This document shows, in pieces, positions 24,166 through 31,951 of a DNA stretch of 64,000 nucleotides. The stretch comes from Clostridiales bacterium (GTDB lineage: Bacteria; Bacillota; Clostridia; Christensenellales; Aristaeellaceae). The position numbers and the translations under genes are program-made. The notes below the pieces were generated by a model. It did no database searches. It was not told where the DNA came from and saw only the letters and a list, made by a program, of their open reading frames with translations. The stretch lies in NCBI GenBank assembly GCA_015056365.1, contig SVGM01000005.1, forward strand, positions 96,469 to 160,468, in the 5' to 3' direction. The first letter of the stretch is position 1. Each line of letters starts with the position of its first letter.

Positions 24166-25158
24166 ATGAGCAATCCGATCAGAGTGGCGATCCTGGGCTA
24201 CGGCAATCTGGGCAGGGGCGTCGAACTGGCTATCCGCCAAAATCCCGATCTTCAGCTGGTTGCCTTTTTCACCCGCAGGGATCCTGCTACGCTGCGCACC
24301 CTGACGCCCCAGGTGCCTGTGTACAGCATCGATCAGGTGCTTGCGATGAAGGACGACGTGGACGTGATGATCCTCTGCGGCGGCAGCGCTACCGATCTCC
24401 CCCTGCAGAGCCCCGAATACGCCAAATATTTTAACATCGTCGACAGCTTCGATACTCACGCCAAAATCCCCGAGCATTTCAAGGCTTGCGACCAAAGCGC
24501 GCAGCAGGGCGGTAAGGTCGCGCTGATTTCCGCCGGCTGGGATCCCGGTATGTTCAGCCTGCAGCGTCTGCTGGGCAACTGCATCCTTCCCCAGGGCAGC
24601 GACTATACCTTCTGGGGCAAAGGCGTCAGCCAGGGCCACTCCGACGCCATCCGCCGGCTGGAAGGCGTTCAGGACGCCAAGCAGTACACCGTTCCCGTCC
24701 CTGAAGCCCTTGCCAGGGTGCGCAGCGGCGAGAATCCTGTCCTGACCACCCGGGAAAAGCACACCCGCGAGTGCTACGTGGTCGCCAAGCCCGGCGCAGA
24801 TCTGGCCCGGATCGAAAACGAGATCAAGACCATGCCCAACTATTTTGCCGACTACGACACCTCTGTCACCTTCATCTCTCAGGAGGAAATGCAGCGGGAT
24901 CACAGCGGCATTCCCCACGGCGGCTTCGTGATGCGCAGCGGCGTCACGGGCGTAGATGGCGAGACCAAGCAGATGATCGAATACTCTCTGAAGCTGGGCT
25001 CCAATCCCGAATTCACCGCCAGCGTGCTGGTCTGCTGTGCCCGTGCTGTCTACCGGATGAATCAGAGCGGCATGACCGGCGCCAAGACCATCTTTGACGT
25101 TGCTCCTGCGTATTTCTCCCCCAAGAGCGGCGAAGAACTGCGTAAGGAACTGCTGTAA
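24166..25158 (+). CDS. ddh: meso-Diaminopimelate D-dehydrogenase
   Basis: A 330-residue protein, the normal length for this enzyme. The Rossmann motif is GYGNLGRG (about residues 11-18). Family-specific blocks include SAGWDPGMFS, WGKGVSQGHSDAIRR and IPHGGFVMRSG, which line the diaminopimelate pocket. Family knowledge: it makes meso-DAP in one NADPH-dependent step from tetrahydrodipicolinate, bypassing the succinyl/acetyl branches of lysine and peptidoglycan synthesis. It is monocistronic, with its own promoter and terminator; no other lysine gene is in the window. Confidence 0.95.
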   Translation: MSNPIRVAILGYGNLGRGVELAIRQNPDLQLVAFFTRRDPATLRTLTPQVPVYSIDQVLAMKDDVDVMILCGGSATDLPLQSPEYAKYFNIVDSFDTHAKIPEHFKACDQSAQQGGKVALISAGWDPGMFSLQRLLGNCILPQGSDYTFWGKGVSQGHSDAIRRLEGVQDAKQYTVPVPEALARVRSGENPVLTTREKHTRECYVVAKPGADLARIENEIKTMPNYFADYDTSVTFISQEEMQRDHSGIPHGGFVMRSGVTGVDGETKQMIEYSLKLGSNPEFTASVLVCCARAVYRMNQSGMTGAKTIFDVAPAYFSPKSGEELRKELL

Positions 25159-25209
25159 AAAAGCATAGCGAAAAGGGATGCTGAAAAGGGCGAACATCAT
25201 AAAACCATT

Positions 25210-25246
25210 ACAGGCGCAGGAGCTCCGCTACTGCGCCTGTTCTTGT
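25210..25246 (+). terminator. Terminator of ddh
   Basis: A 10-bp perfect stem ACAGGCGCAG / CTGCGCCTGT, then TTCTTGT. Its tail overlaps the -35 of the next promoter. Confidence 0.75.
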
Positions 25247-25271
25247 ATACTCGTATTGTTTGTGATAGTAT
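25243..25271 (+). promoter_or_regulatory. Promoter of the alpha/beta hydrolase gene
   Basis: TTGTAT (25243-25248) and TAGTAT (25266-25271) with a 17-base spacer, 56 bases before the ATG. Confidence 0.55.
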
Positions 25272-25326
25272 GCAAGTAAGCAAGAGAACGATTTTGCCTT
25301 AAACGGAAGATTGGGAGGAAAGAAAA

Positions 25327-26313
25327 ATGCTTAAAGACAAGACGCTGAAGATGGCACTGGAAAACCCGTTGATCACCGATATTTCACCGGATGCAATAAG
25401 CAAGCGGGATTTGTCCAAGGAAGCGTTTTATCATTGGACATTGCAGGATATTGCCGACAAAATGGGATGGCGTAATCTGGAAAGAGGCTTTACCAGTCTA
25501 TATCAAACGGCTGCTCGAGGAGAATGGTATTTTAAGCTGTATTCTGCTGACGAGTGCATAGATGCTCCTGCAAAAGAAAGCGCAAACATTGTGTATTTTC
25601 CGTCTGATGACATATCCGCGGATCACAGACCATTTCTCTTTATCGTGCCCGGAGGAGGCTTTGTCAATGTATGGAATATGACGGAAGGCTGGCCGGTAGC
25701 GCAGCTCTTTAATGAACTTGGCTATCATGTGTTTATTCTTACCTACCAGGTCGAAATTGAGGGTGCAGCCGTAAAGGCTATGGATGATATGGCGCGGGCT
25801 ATGGAAATCATTCGTTTGCGTAAAGATGAATTCCATGTGGATCCCGAGAACTACATCACATGTGGATTTTCCGCCGGCGGATATATCGTATGTCTCTGGA
25901 ACACAGAGATGGGTTACCGTGCATTTCATCTTCAAAAACCAAAGGCCTGTTTCCCGATTTATCCTGTCACCTCCTATCGTCTTATGGATGCTGATGAGTG
26001 GGAGGAAGGAGAAGACAAAGATGCATTTGCGCGTGCCGGCGTCGGTTGTACGATGAACGAGGCGTGTAACAGTTGTTTTGAGATCCCGCTGCATGCAGAC
26101 GGATTTCCGCCCACGGCGATCTTTGCTACAGCAGAAGATGAACTGGTTGATCCGGAACATTCCAGAAGCCTTGCCCAAGCCCTCACCAACGCCGGAATTC
26201 CGTGCAATTTAGAGATAGGGCCAACTGGTGGACATGGATTTGCCGATGGCATGGGAATGTGCATGGAGGGTTGGCCCAAAAGAGCAATCGACTGGTACGA
26301 ACACCTGAAATAA
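25327..26313 (+). CDS. Alpha/beta hydrolase (esterase/lipase-like)
   Basis: A 328-residue protein. The oxyanion-hole motif VPGGGFVNV, nucleophile elbow GFSAGG (Ser), an acidic residue in ATAEDELVDP and the catalytic His in GGHGFADG give a complete triad in the right order, as in BD-FAE/acetyl-esterase-like enzymes. GGGAGG lies 8 bases before the ATG. Base use is visibly more AT-rich than in adjacent genes, which may reflect a later acquisition. Substrate unknown; no signal peptide, so cytoplasmic. Confidence 0.85.
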   Translation: MLKDKTLKMALENPLITDISPDAISKRDLSKEAFYHWTLQDIADKMGWRNLERGFTSLYQTAARGEWYFKLYSADECIDAPAKESANIVYFPSDDISADHRPFLFIVPGGGFVNVWNMTEGWPVAQLFNELGYHVFILTYQVEIEGAAVKAMDDMARAMEIIRLRKDEFHVDPENYITCGFSAGGYIVCLWNTEMGYRAFHLQKPKACFPIYPVTSYRLMDADEWEEGEDKDAFARAGVGCTMNEACNSCFEIPLHADGFPPTAIFATAEDELVDPEHSRSLAQALTNAGIPCNLEIGPTGGHGFADGMGMCMEGWPKRAIDWYEHLK

Positions 26314-26433
26314 TCAATAGACAAATTCCAATTTGTTGAGTAGATACGGGCGCAGTTCTATAGGCCTCCCTTTGTAAGTAGAGACGCCCAGCAGGTACGA
26401 TAAGACAGCCTTTCAAAAGCCGGACATATGACA

Positions 26434-26467
26434 AAACCGACCTATGAGCGTAATCGTAGGTCGGTTT
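26434..26467. terminator. Bidirectional terminator between hydrolase and HAD genes
   Basis: The 14-bp arms AAACCGACCTATGA and TCGTAGGTCGGTTT (one G-T pair) lie between convergent genes; T-rich tails occur on both strands. Confidence 0.8.
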
Positions 26468-26536
26468 ACCTGTTTTACGGACACCCGCCAAAAGCGTCCC
26501 GTTTTGTTTGGCGAAGTACCGCTTCGGCCGGAGCGG

Positions 26537-27226
26537 TCAACGCTTGTTATTCTGTCCTTCTATCACACCCAGGACATCCATCGGAGATTCCAGCAGCTGA
26601 AACCCCGCCTGTTCCTGAATCGGGAACGGCATTGGACGGATATACCACATAGCACGGAACGGCTGCATTCCGGCTTCCGCAGCACCGTACAGTTCGCGGC
26701 TTCCACCATCGCCAATGAACACGCATTCTTCGCAGGCCACATCCAGCTTCTGCGCGATGAACCGATAAATACGGGGATCCGGTTTGCACATACCTGTCTC
26801 ATTGGAGAGCACCAGACAGTCCACCATGGATGATAGTGGGCTGCTCCGCAGAACCTCCACTTCTTCCTCAGAGCAATTGCTCAGTATACCCAGCCTGTAC
26901 CCTTTCTCCCTAAGCGTTTTCAGCATGGGATCGATCTGCGGATGGGCAAAATCGAAGCAAGCTGCTTTCGTTTCCTTTCGGCGACTGGTGATGCGCTCAA
27001 TCAGCTGCTCATCCACGTCGACCTGCAATTGCTTACATACGTACCGGAGGCTTTCCGAAAAAGTGATTTTACCGCAGTATTGTTTTTCATGCAGAGCTTC
27101 CCAATGCGCAACAAACGCCTCATAGGGACATCGAAGATCCTGACTCATCTGCTTTTTGGTGTACTTCTCATGTCCCCATTCCGTGATCAAGGTCTCAAAA
27201 AGATCAAAGATGACAGCTTTTTTCAT
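26537..27226 (-). CDS. HAD superfamily hydrolase
   Basis: A 229-residue protein with all four HAD motifs: FDLFETLI (nucleophile Asp, residue 8), ILSNCS (motif II Ser), CKPDP (motif III Lys) and FIGDGGSRELYGA (motif IV). The helical cap after motif I places it in the haloacid dehalogenase/phosphoglycolate phosphatase-like branch. Motif I has Glu rather than the usual Asp as general acid (DLFET), which is common in dehalogenase-type members. AAGGAGG precedes the ATG. It lies 107 bases downstream of glnA, beyond a terminator, with no clear promoter of its own. Confidence 0.85.
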   Translation of the reverse strand: MKKAVIFDLFETLITEWGHEKYTKKQMSQDLRCPYEAFVAHWEALHEKQYCGKITFSESLRYVCKQLQVDVDEQLIERITSRRKETKAACFDFAHPQIDPMLKTLREKGYRLGILSNCSEEEVEVLRSSPLSSMVDCLVLSNETGMCKPDPRIYRFIAQKLDVACEECVFIGDGGSRELYGAAEAGMQPFRAMWYIRPMPFPIQEQAGFQLLESPMDVLGVIEGQNNKR

Positions 27227-27245
27227 CCTGTTCCTCCTTCATGAT

Positions 27246-27284
27246 GCAAAACGGAGAAAGCGATTTTCATCGCTTTCTCCGTTT
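27246..27284 (-). terminator. Terminator of glnA
   Basis: A 16-bp perfect stem (27249-27264 with 27269-27284) with a TTTC loop; a TTTTG tail follows on the minus strand. Confidence 0.9.
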
Positions 27285-27332
27285 CCGTCCTGCTGGCCGT
27301 CACGCGTCATCGACACGGGAAACCTTACAGGA

Positions 27333-28757
27333 TCAGCGGTTATAATACTTTTCAAACTCGGCGGGATGGGGAATCTCGGCAATCTGACGGCATTCGGCGC
27401 GCTTAGTCTTGATAAAGTTCTTGAGCAGTTCCTCGGGGAACACGCCGCCGGCGGTCAGGTAATCGTGGTCGGCCTCCAGAGCGTCCAGCGCATCCTCCAG
27501 GCATACGGGCAGACCCTGCAGCTTGGCCTTCTCTTCCTCGGGGAGGTTGTACAGGTTCATATCGTAGGGGCCCCAGCCGTTGGCGTGAGGATCGATCTTG
27601 TTCTTGATGCCGTCCAGACCAGCCATCAGAATGGCAGCATAGCAGAAGTAGGGGTTGCAGGTGGCATCGGGGTTACGCAGCTCGAAGCGACGCTTGTCCG
27701 GGCTCTTGGCATAGGCAGGGATGCGGATGACAGCGCTGCGGTTGGAGGTGGCATAGCCGACGGTGACAGGCGCTTCAAAGCCGGGCACCAGACGCTTGAA
27801 GGAGTTGGTGCTGGGATTGGTCAGCGCGCACAGGGAGCTGATGTGCTTGAGCAGGCCGCCGATGAAGTAATGGGCGGTTTCGCTCAGGTGAGAATAGCCG
27901 TTGTCATCGGAGAACACAGGCTGGCCATCCTTGAGCAGGAGCATATGCACGTGCATACCGCTGCCGGCTTCGCCGTAGATGGGCTTGGGCATGAAGGTGG
28001 CGGTCTTGCCGTACTTCATGGCGGTGTTGTGGATGATGTACTTGATCATCATGGTAGCGTCAGCCATGGTGGACATCTTGCCCAGCTGGGGCTCGATTTC
28101 GAACTGGCCGGAGGCGGCTACTTCGGGATGATGATAATTGATTTCAATGCCGGCATCCTTCATGTGCATGCACATTTCGCTGCGGCACTCGTAAGCCACA
28201 TCAAAGGGCTTGGCGATGTGATAGGCCTTCTGCTTGGGCACGATGCAGCCCTTGCCTTCCACGGCGCTGTTCCAGTAGGACTGCTGGGCATCCACGCTCA
28301 CGCCGACGCTGTTGGGAGCGATTTCCCAGCCAACCTGATCGAACAGATAGAACTCGAACTCAGGCAGAATCAGCATCGTATCGGCAATGCCGCTGTCCTT
28401 CATGTACTGCTCGGCAGCCAGCACGATATTGCGGGGATACTGAGCCAGAGGACGGTTTTCGGGGTTGTCGATGATCATGGCGTTGCCGGTCATGGACAGG
28501 GTAGGAATGCTGCAGAAGGGATCCACCACAGCGGTATCCGGATCGGGAATGAAGACCATGTCGCTCTTTTCCACCACGGCGTAGCCGTAGTTGGAAGCGT
28601 CAAAGCCGATGCCGTTCTTCATCGTATCCTCGGAGAAGTTCTCGGCGGGAATCGTCACGTGCCGATACTGACCGTTGATATCGACCATCTTAAAATCAAC
28701 CATTTTTATGTCGTTCTCTTTGATGAGAGCCAGTACGTCCTGTACAGTCTTTGCCAT
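27333..28757 (-). CDS. glnA: Glutamine synthetase type I
   Basis: Start at ATG 28757 (AAGGAGC upstream), giving 474 residues. Class motifs: DASNYGYAVVEKSDM, LPEFEFYLFD (metal ligands), GSGMHVHMLL, NPSTNSFKRLVPG and RNPDATCNPYF. The length and the C-terminal MNLYNLPEEE match the GSI-beta form, in which this Tyr is adenylylated in enterobacteria; the shorter GSI-alpha common in Firmicutes lacks it. No glnE, glnR or glnK gene is in the window, so whether the Tyr is used is unknown. It makes glutamine from glutamate and ammonia. Strong promoter upstream, terminator downstream. Confidence 0.96.
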   Translation of the reverse strand: MAKTVQDVLALIKENDIKMVDFKMVDINGQYRHVTIPAENFSEDTMKNGIGFDASNYGYAVVEKSDMVFIPDPDTAVVDPFCSIPTLSMTGNAMIIDNPENRPLAQYPRNIVLAAEQYMKDSGIADTMLILPEFEFYLFDQVGWEIAPNSVGVSVDAQQSYWNSAVEGKGCIVPKQKAYHIAKPFDVAYECRSEMCMHMKDAGIEINYHHPEVAASGQFEIEPQLGKMSTMADATMMIKYIIHNTAMKYGKTATFMPKPIYGEAGSGMHVHMLLLKDGQPVFSDDNGYSHLSETAHYFIGGLLKHISSLCALTNPSTNSFKRLVPGFEAPVTVGYATSNRSAVIRIPAYAKSPDKRRFELRNPDATCNPYFCYAAILMAGLDGIKNKIDPHANGWGPYDMNLYNLPEEEKAKLQGLPVCLEDALDALEADHDYLTAGGVFPEELLKNFIKTKRAECRQIAEIPHPAEFEKYYNR

Positions 28758-28799
28758 GAAAAACGCTCCTTCCAAATATGGGGTTTCAAGTCGAAATGT

Positions 28800-28828
28800 A
28801 GTATAACAACTTTTAGAAAGCAAGTCAA
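28800..28828 (-). promoter_or_regulatory. Promoter of glnA
   Basis: On the minus strand TTGACT (28823-28828) and TATACT (28800-28805) with a 17-base spacer; about 35-40 bases of leader. Confidence 0.85.
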
Positions 28829-28956
28829 CCGCAGGGTTACCGGGATATTCGGGATATCCGTACCGATACACAAGAAGAACAAAACAAATGAAAAATCACC
28901 TTGGCCACCTTGTCCTCAAAAGACAGCGAATTGCCAGAACAAGGATCTTTCTACGT

Positions 28957-28989
28957 AAAAAAGAACCAGCCCCCATCGGGAGCCGGTTC
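28957..28989 (-). terminator. Terminator of the reverse rubrerythrin gene
   Basis: A GAACC/GGTTC-based stem continuing through GC and CCC/GGG pairs with two mismatches; six Ts follow on the minus strand. Confidence 0.75.
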
Positions 28990-29026
28990 CTGCAAAGCTT
29001 TGATTTTTCAACCGCACGCGCGGGTA

Positions 29027-29048
29027 TTATGCAGGCATGCCTGCATAA
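29027..29048. repeat. Perfect 22-bp palindrome
   Basis: TTATGCAGGCATGCCTGCATAA is its own reverse complement, flanked by GCGCGGGTA and GCGCGCTG. It lies 15 bases beyond the rubrerythrin stop. Could be an operator-like or processing site; function unknown. Confidence 0.7.
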
Positions 29049-29063
29049 GCGCGCTGCCATCGC

Positions 29064-29606
29064 TTAGCCGAAGTACCGCTTCAGGAGGCCTTCGAAAGCC
29101 TTGCCGTGGCGCGCCTCGTCGCGGGCCATCTCATGCACGGTGTCGTGGATGGCGTCCAGATTCAATTCCTTGGCCTGCTTGGCCAGATCGAACTTGCCCT
29201 GGGTAGCGCCATTCTCGGCATCCACACGCATCTCGAGATTCTTCTTGGTGGAATCGGTGACCACTTCGCCCAGAAGCTCGGCGAACTTGGCGGCGTGCTC
29301 GGCTTCTTCAAAGGCAGCCTTTTCCCAGTAGAGACCGATCTCGGGATAGCCCTCGCGATGTGCCACGCGGGCCATCGCCAGATACATGCCTACCTCGGTG
29401 CACTCTCCCATAAAGTTCTCACGGAGCATCTGCTTGATATCTTCAGGAGCATCGGCAGCTACGCCAACCACATGCTCGGCAGCCCAGGTGCGGCCGCCAC
29501 CCATGGGAGAGAAACGGCTGGCAGGAGCCTTGCACTGGGGGCACTTTTCGGGAGCCTCGGGACCTTCGTGAACATAACCGCAAACTTTGCAAACCCACTT
29601 CATCAT
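29064..29606 (-). CDS. Reverse rubrerythrin (NADH peroxidase-type)
   Basis: A 180-residue protein. The N-terminal rubredoxin-like domain has CKVCGY and CPQC (about residues 6-25), and the ferritin-like diiron domain follows with ExxH motifs ([31 protein letters not shown]). This N-terminal rubredoxin order defines reverse rubrerythrins. Family knowledge: these reduce hydrogen peroxide, and often oxygen, in anaerobic Clostridia. AGGAGG lies 5 bases before the ATG. Single-gene unit. It marks an obligate anaerobe lifestyle. Confidence 0.93.
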   Translation of the reverse strand: MMKWVCKVCGYVHEGPEAPEKCPQCKAPASRFSPMGGGRTWAAEHVVGVAADAPEDIKQMLRENFMGECTEVGMYLAMARVAHREGYPEIGLYWEKAAFEEAEHAAKFAELLGEVVTDSTKKNLEMRVDAENGATQGKFDLAKQAKELNLDAIHDTVHEMARDEARHGKAFEGLLKRYFG

Positions 29607-29679
29607 GATTTCCTCCTAAAATATGTTTTCATTTTGATTCTTGCTTTGGTCGGAGGCTTTCTTCCTGCCTCCTGATTCA

Positions 29680-29707
29680 ATGATACCCGCGCCCCACAGA
29701 AGTGAAA
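29680..29707 (-). promoter_or_regulatory. Possible promoter of reverse rubrerythrin
   Basis: On the minus strand TTTCAC (29702-29707) and TATCAT (29680-29685) with a 16-base spacer. Weak match; peroxide control (PerR) cannot be judged. Confidence 0.35.
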
Positions 29708-29768
29708 CCACTTTTTCAGAAAAAAATCAAAATTTCTTTATTTGTGTCGAAAAGTGTTGATCTGCATA

Positions 29769-29811
29769 TAAAAAACAGGTAACGGTGCGTGGTGAAAGCA
29801 TCGTTACCTGT
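29769..29811 (-). terminator. Terminator of thrC
   Basis: The stem ACAGGTAACG / CGTTACCTGT extends by TGC/GCA across one mismatch; the minus-strand tail is TTTTTTATA. Confidence 0.85.
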
Positions 29812-29820
29812 GCGGCATCA

Positions 29821-31317
29821 TTACTTGTTCAGTTCACTGAGAACCGCCTCTTCCATGCCGTCCACTTCGCAAACCGTGTCGTGACGGATGGGCAGCTGAC
29901 CCAGTTCAGCCACCTGTTTAGGCATTGGCACGCCGGAGATCTCCTGCAGCTTTTCGGCGCAGGCGAAGGCGTCCATACCAGCGACGGCTTCCTCGCCCAG
30001 CAAGCTGCGCAGCACATCCTCGCTGAACTTGTAGGGGCTGGCGGTTGCCAGAATAACAGCGGGCGTACGGTCGCCGGTCTGTTTGCGGTAGTTCTTCAGC
30101 ACATAGCTGGCAACAGCAGTATGGGGATCCATCACATAGTTGTGCAGATCAAACACGCGGCGGATCTCGTCACTGGTCATGTTGTCGTCTGCATAATCAG
30201 CCCAGAACACCTTGCGCATCTCCTCCAGGCGCTGCGCGCCGATGGAGAAGCTGCCGCTGGAGGCCAGCTGCTGCATCCAGCTGCGTACCAGTTCCGGATC
30301 ACGGCCAGCGTATTCATACAGCAGGCGCTCCAAATTGGAAGAGATCAGAATGTCCATGCTGGGGGACATGGTCTTGAAGAAAGTGCGGTGGGTGTAATAG
30401 GTGCCGTCACGGAAGAAATCCGCGAGCACATTATTGCGGTTGCTGGCGCAGATCAGCTTGCGGATCGGCAGACCCATGCGCATAGCGTAGTAACCGGCCA
30501 GAATATCACCAAAGTTACCGGTAGGCACTACAAAGTTGAGGCCCTGGCCCATGCGGATCACACCGCGGGACACCAGATCCGTGTAGGTGGTGAAGTAATA
30601 CACGATCTGGGGAGCGAGACGGCCAAAGTTAATGGAATTTGCAGAGGAAGGCAGCTTGCCGATGGCGTTCATCTTCTCATGGAACGCCTCGCTGCCAAAG
30701 AGCTTCTTCACGCCGGTCTGGGCGTTGTCGAAATTGCCCTTGACGCCGATGACATGGGTATTTTCGCCGCCGGTGGTGACCATCTGCAGCTCCTGCACAC
30801 GGCTGACGCCGCCATAGGGGTAGAACACGGTGCAACTGGTGCCGGGCACATCCTTGAAGCCTTCCAGCGCAGCCTTGCCGGTATCGCCGCTGGTAGCCAC
30901 CAGAATGCTGACTTCCCGCTTTTCGTCGTTCTTCTCCGCCGCCAGACGGATCAGATGAGGAAGCAGCTTGAGGGCGATGTCCTTAAAGGCCAGCGTGGGG
31001 CCGTGGAACAATTCCAGCACATGTACGTCATCCGCAATCGAGCGCACCGGAGTGATCTCAGGCGCGTCGAAGGCATCGGCGGTATAGGCAGCGTCAACAG
31101 CTTCGTTGATCTCAGCGATGCTGTAATCCTCCATAAAGTCACGCAGAATACGGGCAGCCTGCTCCTGATAGCTTTTTCCGCACAGCAGCGACAGGCGTTC
31201 AAGAGACAGTTTCGGGAACATACTGGGCACAAACAGGCCGCCATCCTTGGCCAGGCCCCACAGGATGCTCTGGGAAGTGGTGGCACACGCGCCGCCACGG
31301 GTAGAAAAGAAGGACAT
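29821..31317 (-). CDS. thrC: Threonine synthase
   Basis: A 498-residue protein of the long threonine synthase type. The N-terminus MSFFSTRGGA is typical. LFHGPTLAFKDIALK carries the PLP-binding Lys, ATSGDTGKAA the phosphate-binding loop, and VPTGNFGDILAGYYA a second conserved block. It converts O-phosphohomoserine to threonine. AGGAGGGGG lies upstream of the ATG. It is a single-gene unit with its own promoter; homoserine dehydrogenase lies about 5 kb away in another operon and no thrB is in the window. Confidence 0.95.
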   Translation of the reverse strand: MSFFSTRGGACATTSQSILWGLAKDGGLFVPSMFPKLSLERLSLLCGKSYQEQAARILRDFMEDYSIAEINEAVDAAYTADAFDAPEITPVRSIADDVHVLELFHGPTLAFKDIALKLLPHLIRLAAEKNDEKREVSILVATSGDTGKAALEGFKDVPGTSCTVFYPYGGVSRVQELQMVTTGGENTHVIGVKGNFDNAQTGVKKLFGSEAFHEKMNAIGKLPSSANSINFGRLAPQIVYYFTTYTDLVSRGVIRMGQGLNFVVPTGNFGDILAGYYAMRMGLPIRKLICASNRNNVLADFFRDGTYYTHRTFFKTMSPSMDILISSNLERLLYEYAGRDPELVRSWMQQLASSGSFSIGAQRLEEMRKVFWADYADDNMTSDEIRRVFDLHNYVMDPHTAVASYVLKNYRKQTGDRTPAVILATASPYKFSEDVLRSLLGEEAVAGMDAFACAEKLQEISGVPMPKQVAELGQLPIRHDTVCEVDGMEEAVLSELNK

Positions 31318-31355
31318 GATAAAGCCCCCTCCTTGTAATGTGAAATCCGTATTTC

Positions 31356-31384
31356 ATCATACACGCTTTCCCAAAGGGTGTAAA
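31356..31384 (-). promoter_or_regulatory. Promoter of thrC
   Basis: On the minus strand TTTACA (31379-31384) and TATGAT (31356-31361) with a 17-base spacer. Confidence 0.75.
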
Positions 31385-31546
31385 GTCCTGCCCTGTACTT
31401 TTTCGGAGCGTTCTCAGCAAATTCTCAGAAAATCCTCAGGCAGGTTTCACTGTTTTTTGGACGTGCGTTTCTTTCTTTTTGCCTTTTGAGATGATAAGAT
31501 AACCATGGTCGATGAAGGAACCCAATCCACGAAGGAGGACTTTTCC

Positions 31547-31897
31547 GTGACGAATTATGACAACGACGGTCTGGGCCCCGAGGGCAGCTACTTTGAAGCA
31601 AAGGCGCGCCAGGAAGAACAGGCCAAGCGCAGAAAGAGCAATGCGACCTTCCCGATTAAGATCACCATTCTGTATCTGGTGCTTGGCGCCGTCTTTAACC
31701 TGTGGCACCCCGGCTGGCTGCTTTTCCTGACCATTCCGCTTCACTATATGCACCCCAAAAGTCTCACGGACCTGCTGACCAACCCTGTGATGATTACGCT
31801 GATCTATCTGGTGCTCGGTTTTTTCTTCCATCTATGGCATCCTGGCTGGCTGATATTCCTCATTATCCCTCTGTGGCCCATCCTGCGCAGTAAATAA
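31547..31897 (+). CDS. Small membrane protein with a duplicated hydrophobic hairpin
   Basis: The start is taken at GTG 31547, because a strong AAGGAGG lies 8 bases before it; an in-frame ATG at 31505 has none. 116 residues. A charged cytoplasmic-looking N-terminus (about 1-40) is followed by two copies of one unit: ILYLVLGAVFNLWHPGWLLF...IPL and LIYLVLGFFFHLWHPGWLIF...IPL (about 41-42 residues apart). The LWHPGWLIF motif recurs in small membrane proteins of gut bacteria that I cannot name to a family. Two or four membrane passes. Function unknown. Confidence 0.7.
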   Translation: MTNYDNDGLGPEGSYFEAKARQEEQAKRRKSNATFPIKITILYLVLGAVFNLWHPGWLLFLTIPLHYMHPKSLTDLLTNPVMITLIYLVLGFFFHLWHPGWLIFLIIPLWPILRSK

Positions 31898-31903
31898 ACG
31901 ATA

Positions 31904-31944
31904 AAAAAATACCGCCGACGGTCAAGCGACCGCGGCGGTGTTTT
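31904..31944. terminator. Bidirectional terminator between the small membrane protein and glgB
   Basis: The arms ACCGCCG and CGGCGGT plus inner GGTC/GACC pairs; T-runs on both strands (AAAAAAA at left, GTTTT at right). Confidence 0.85.
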
Positions 31945-31951
31945 GGTATGC

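Noticed and set aside
27156..28958. 600-codon ORF opposite glnA
   Set aside because: Antisense shadow of a highly conserved gene with strong promoter and terminator.
29785..31338. 517-codon ORF opposite thrC
   Set aside because: Antisense shadow; thrC motifs and its promoter settle the coding strand.
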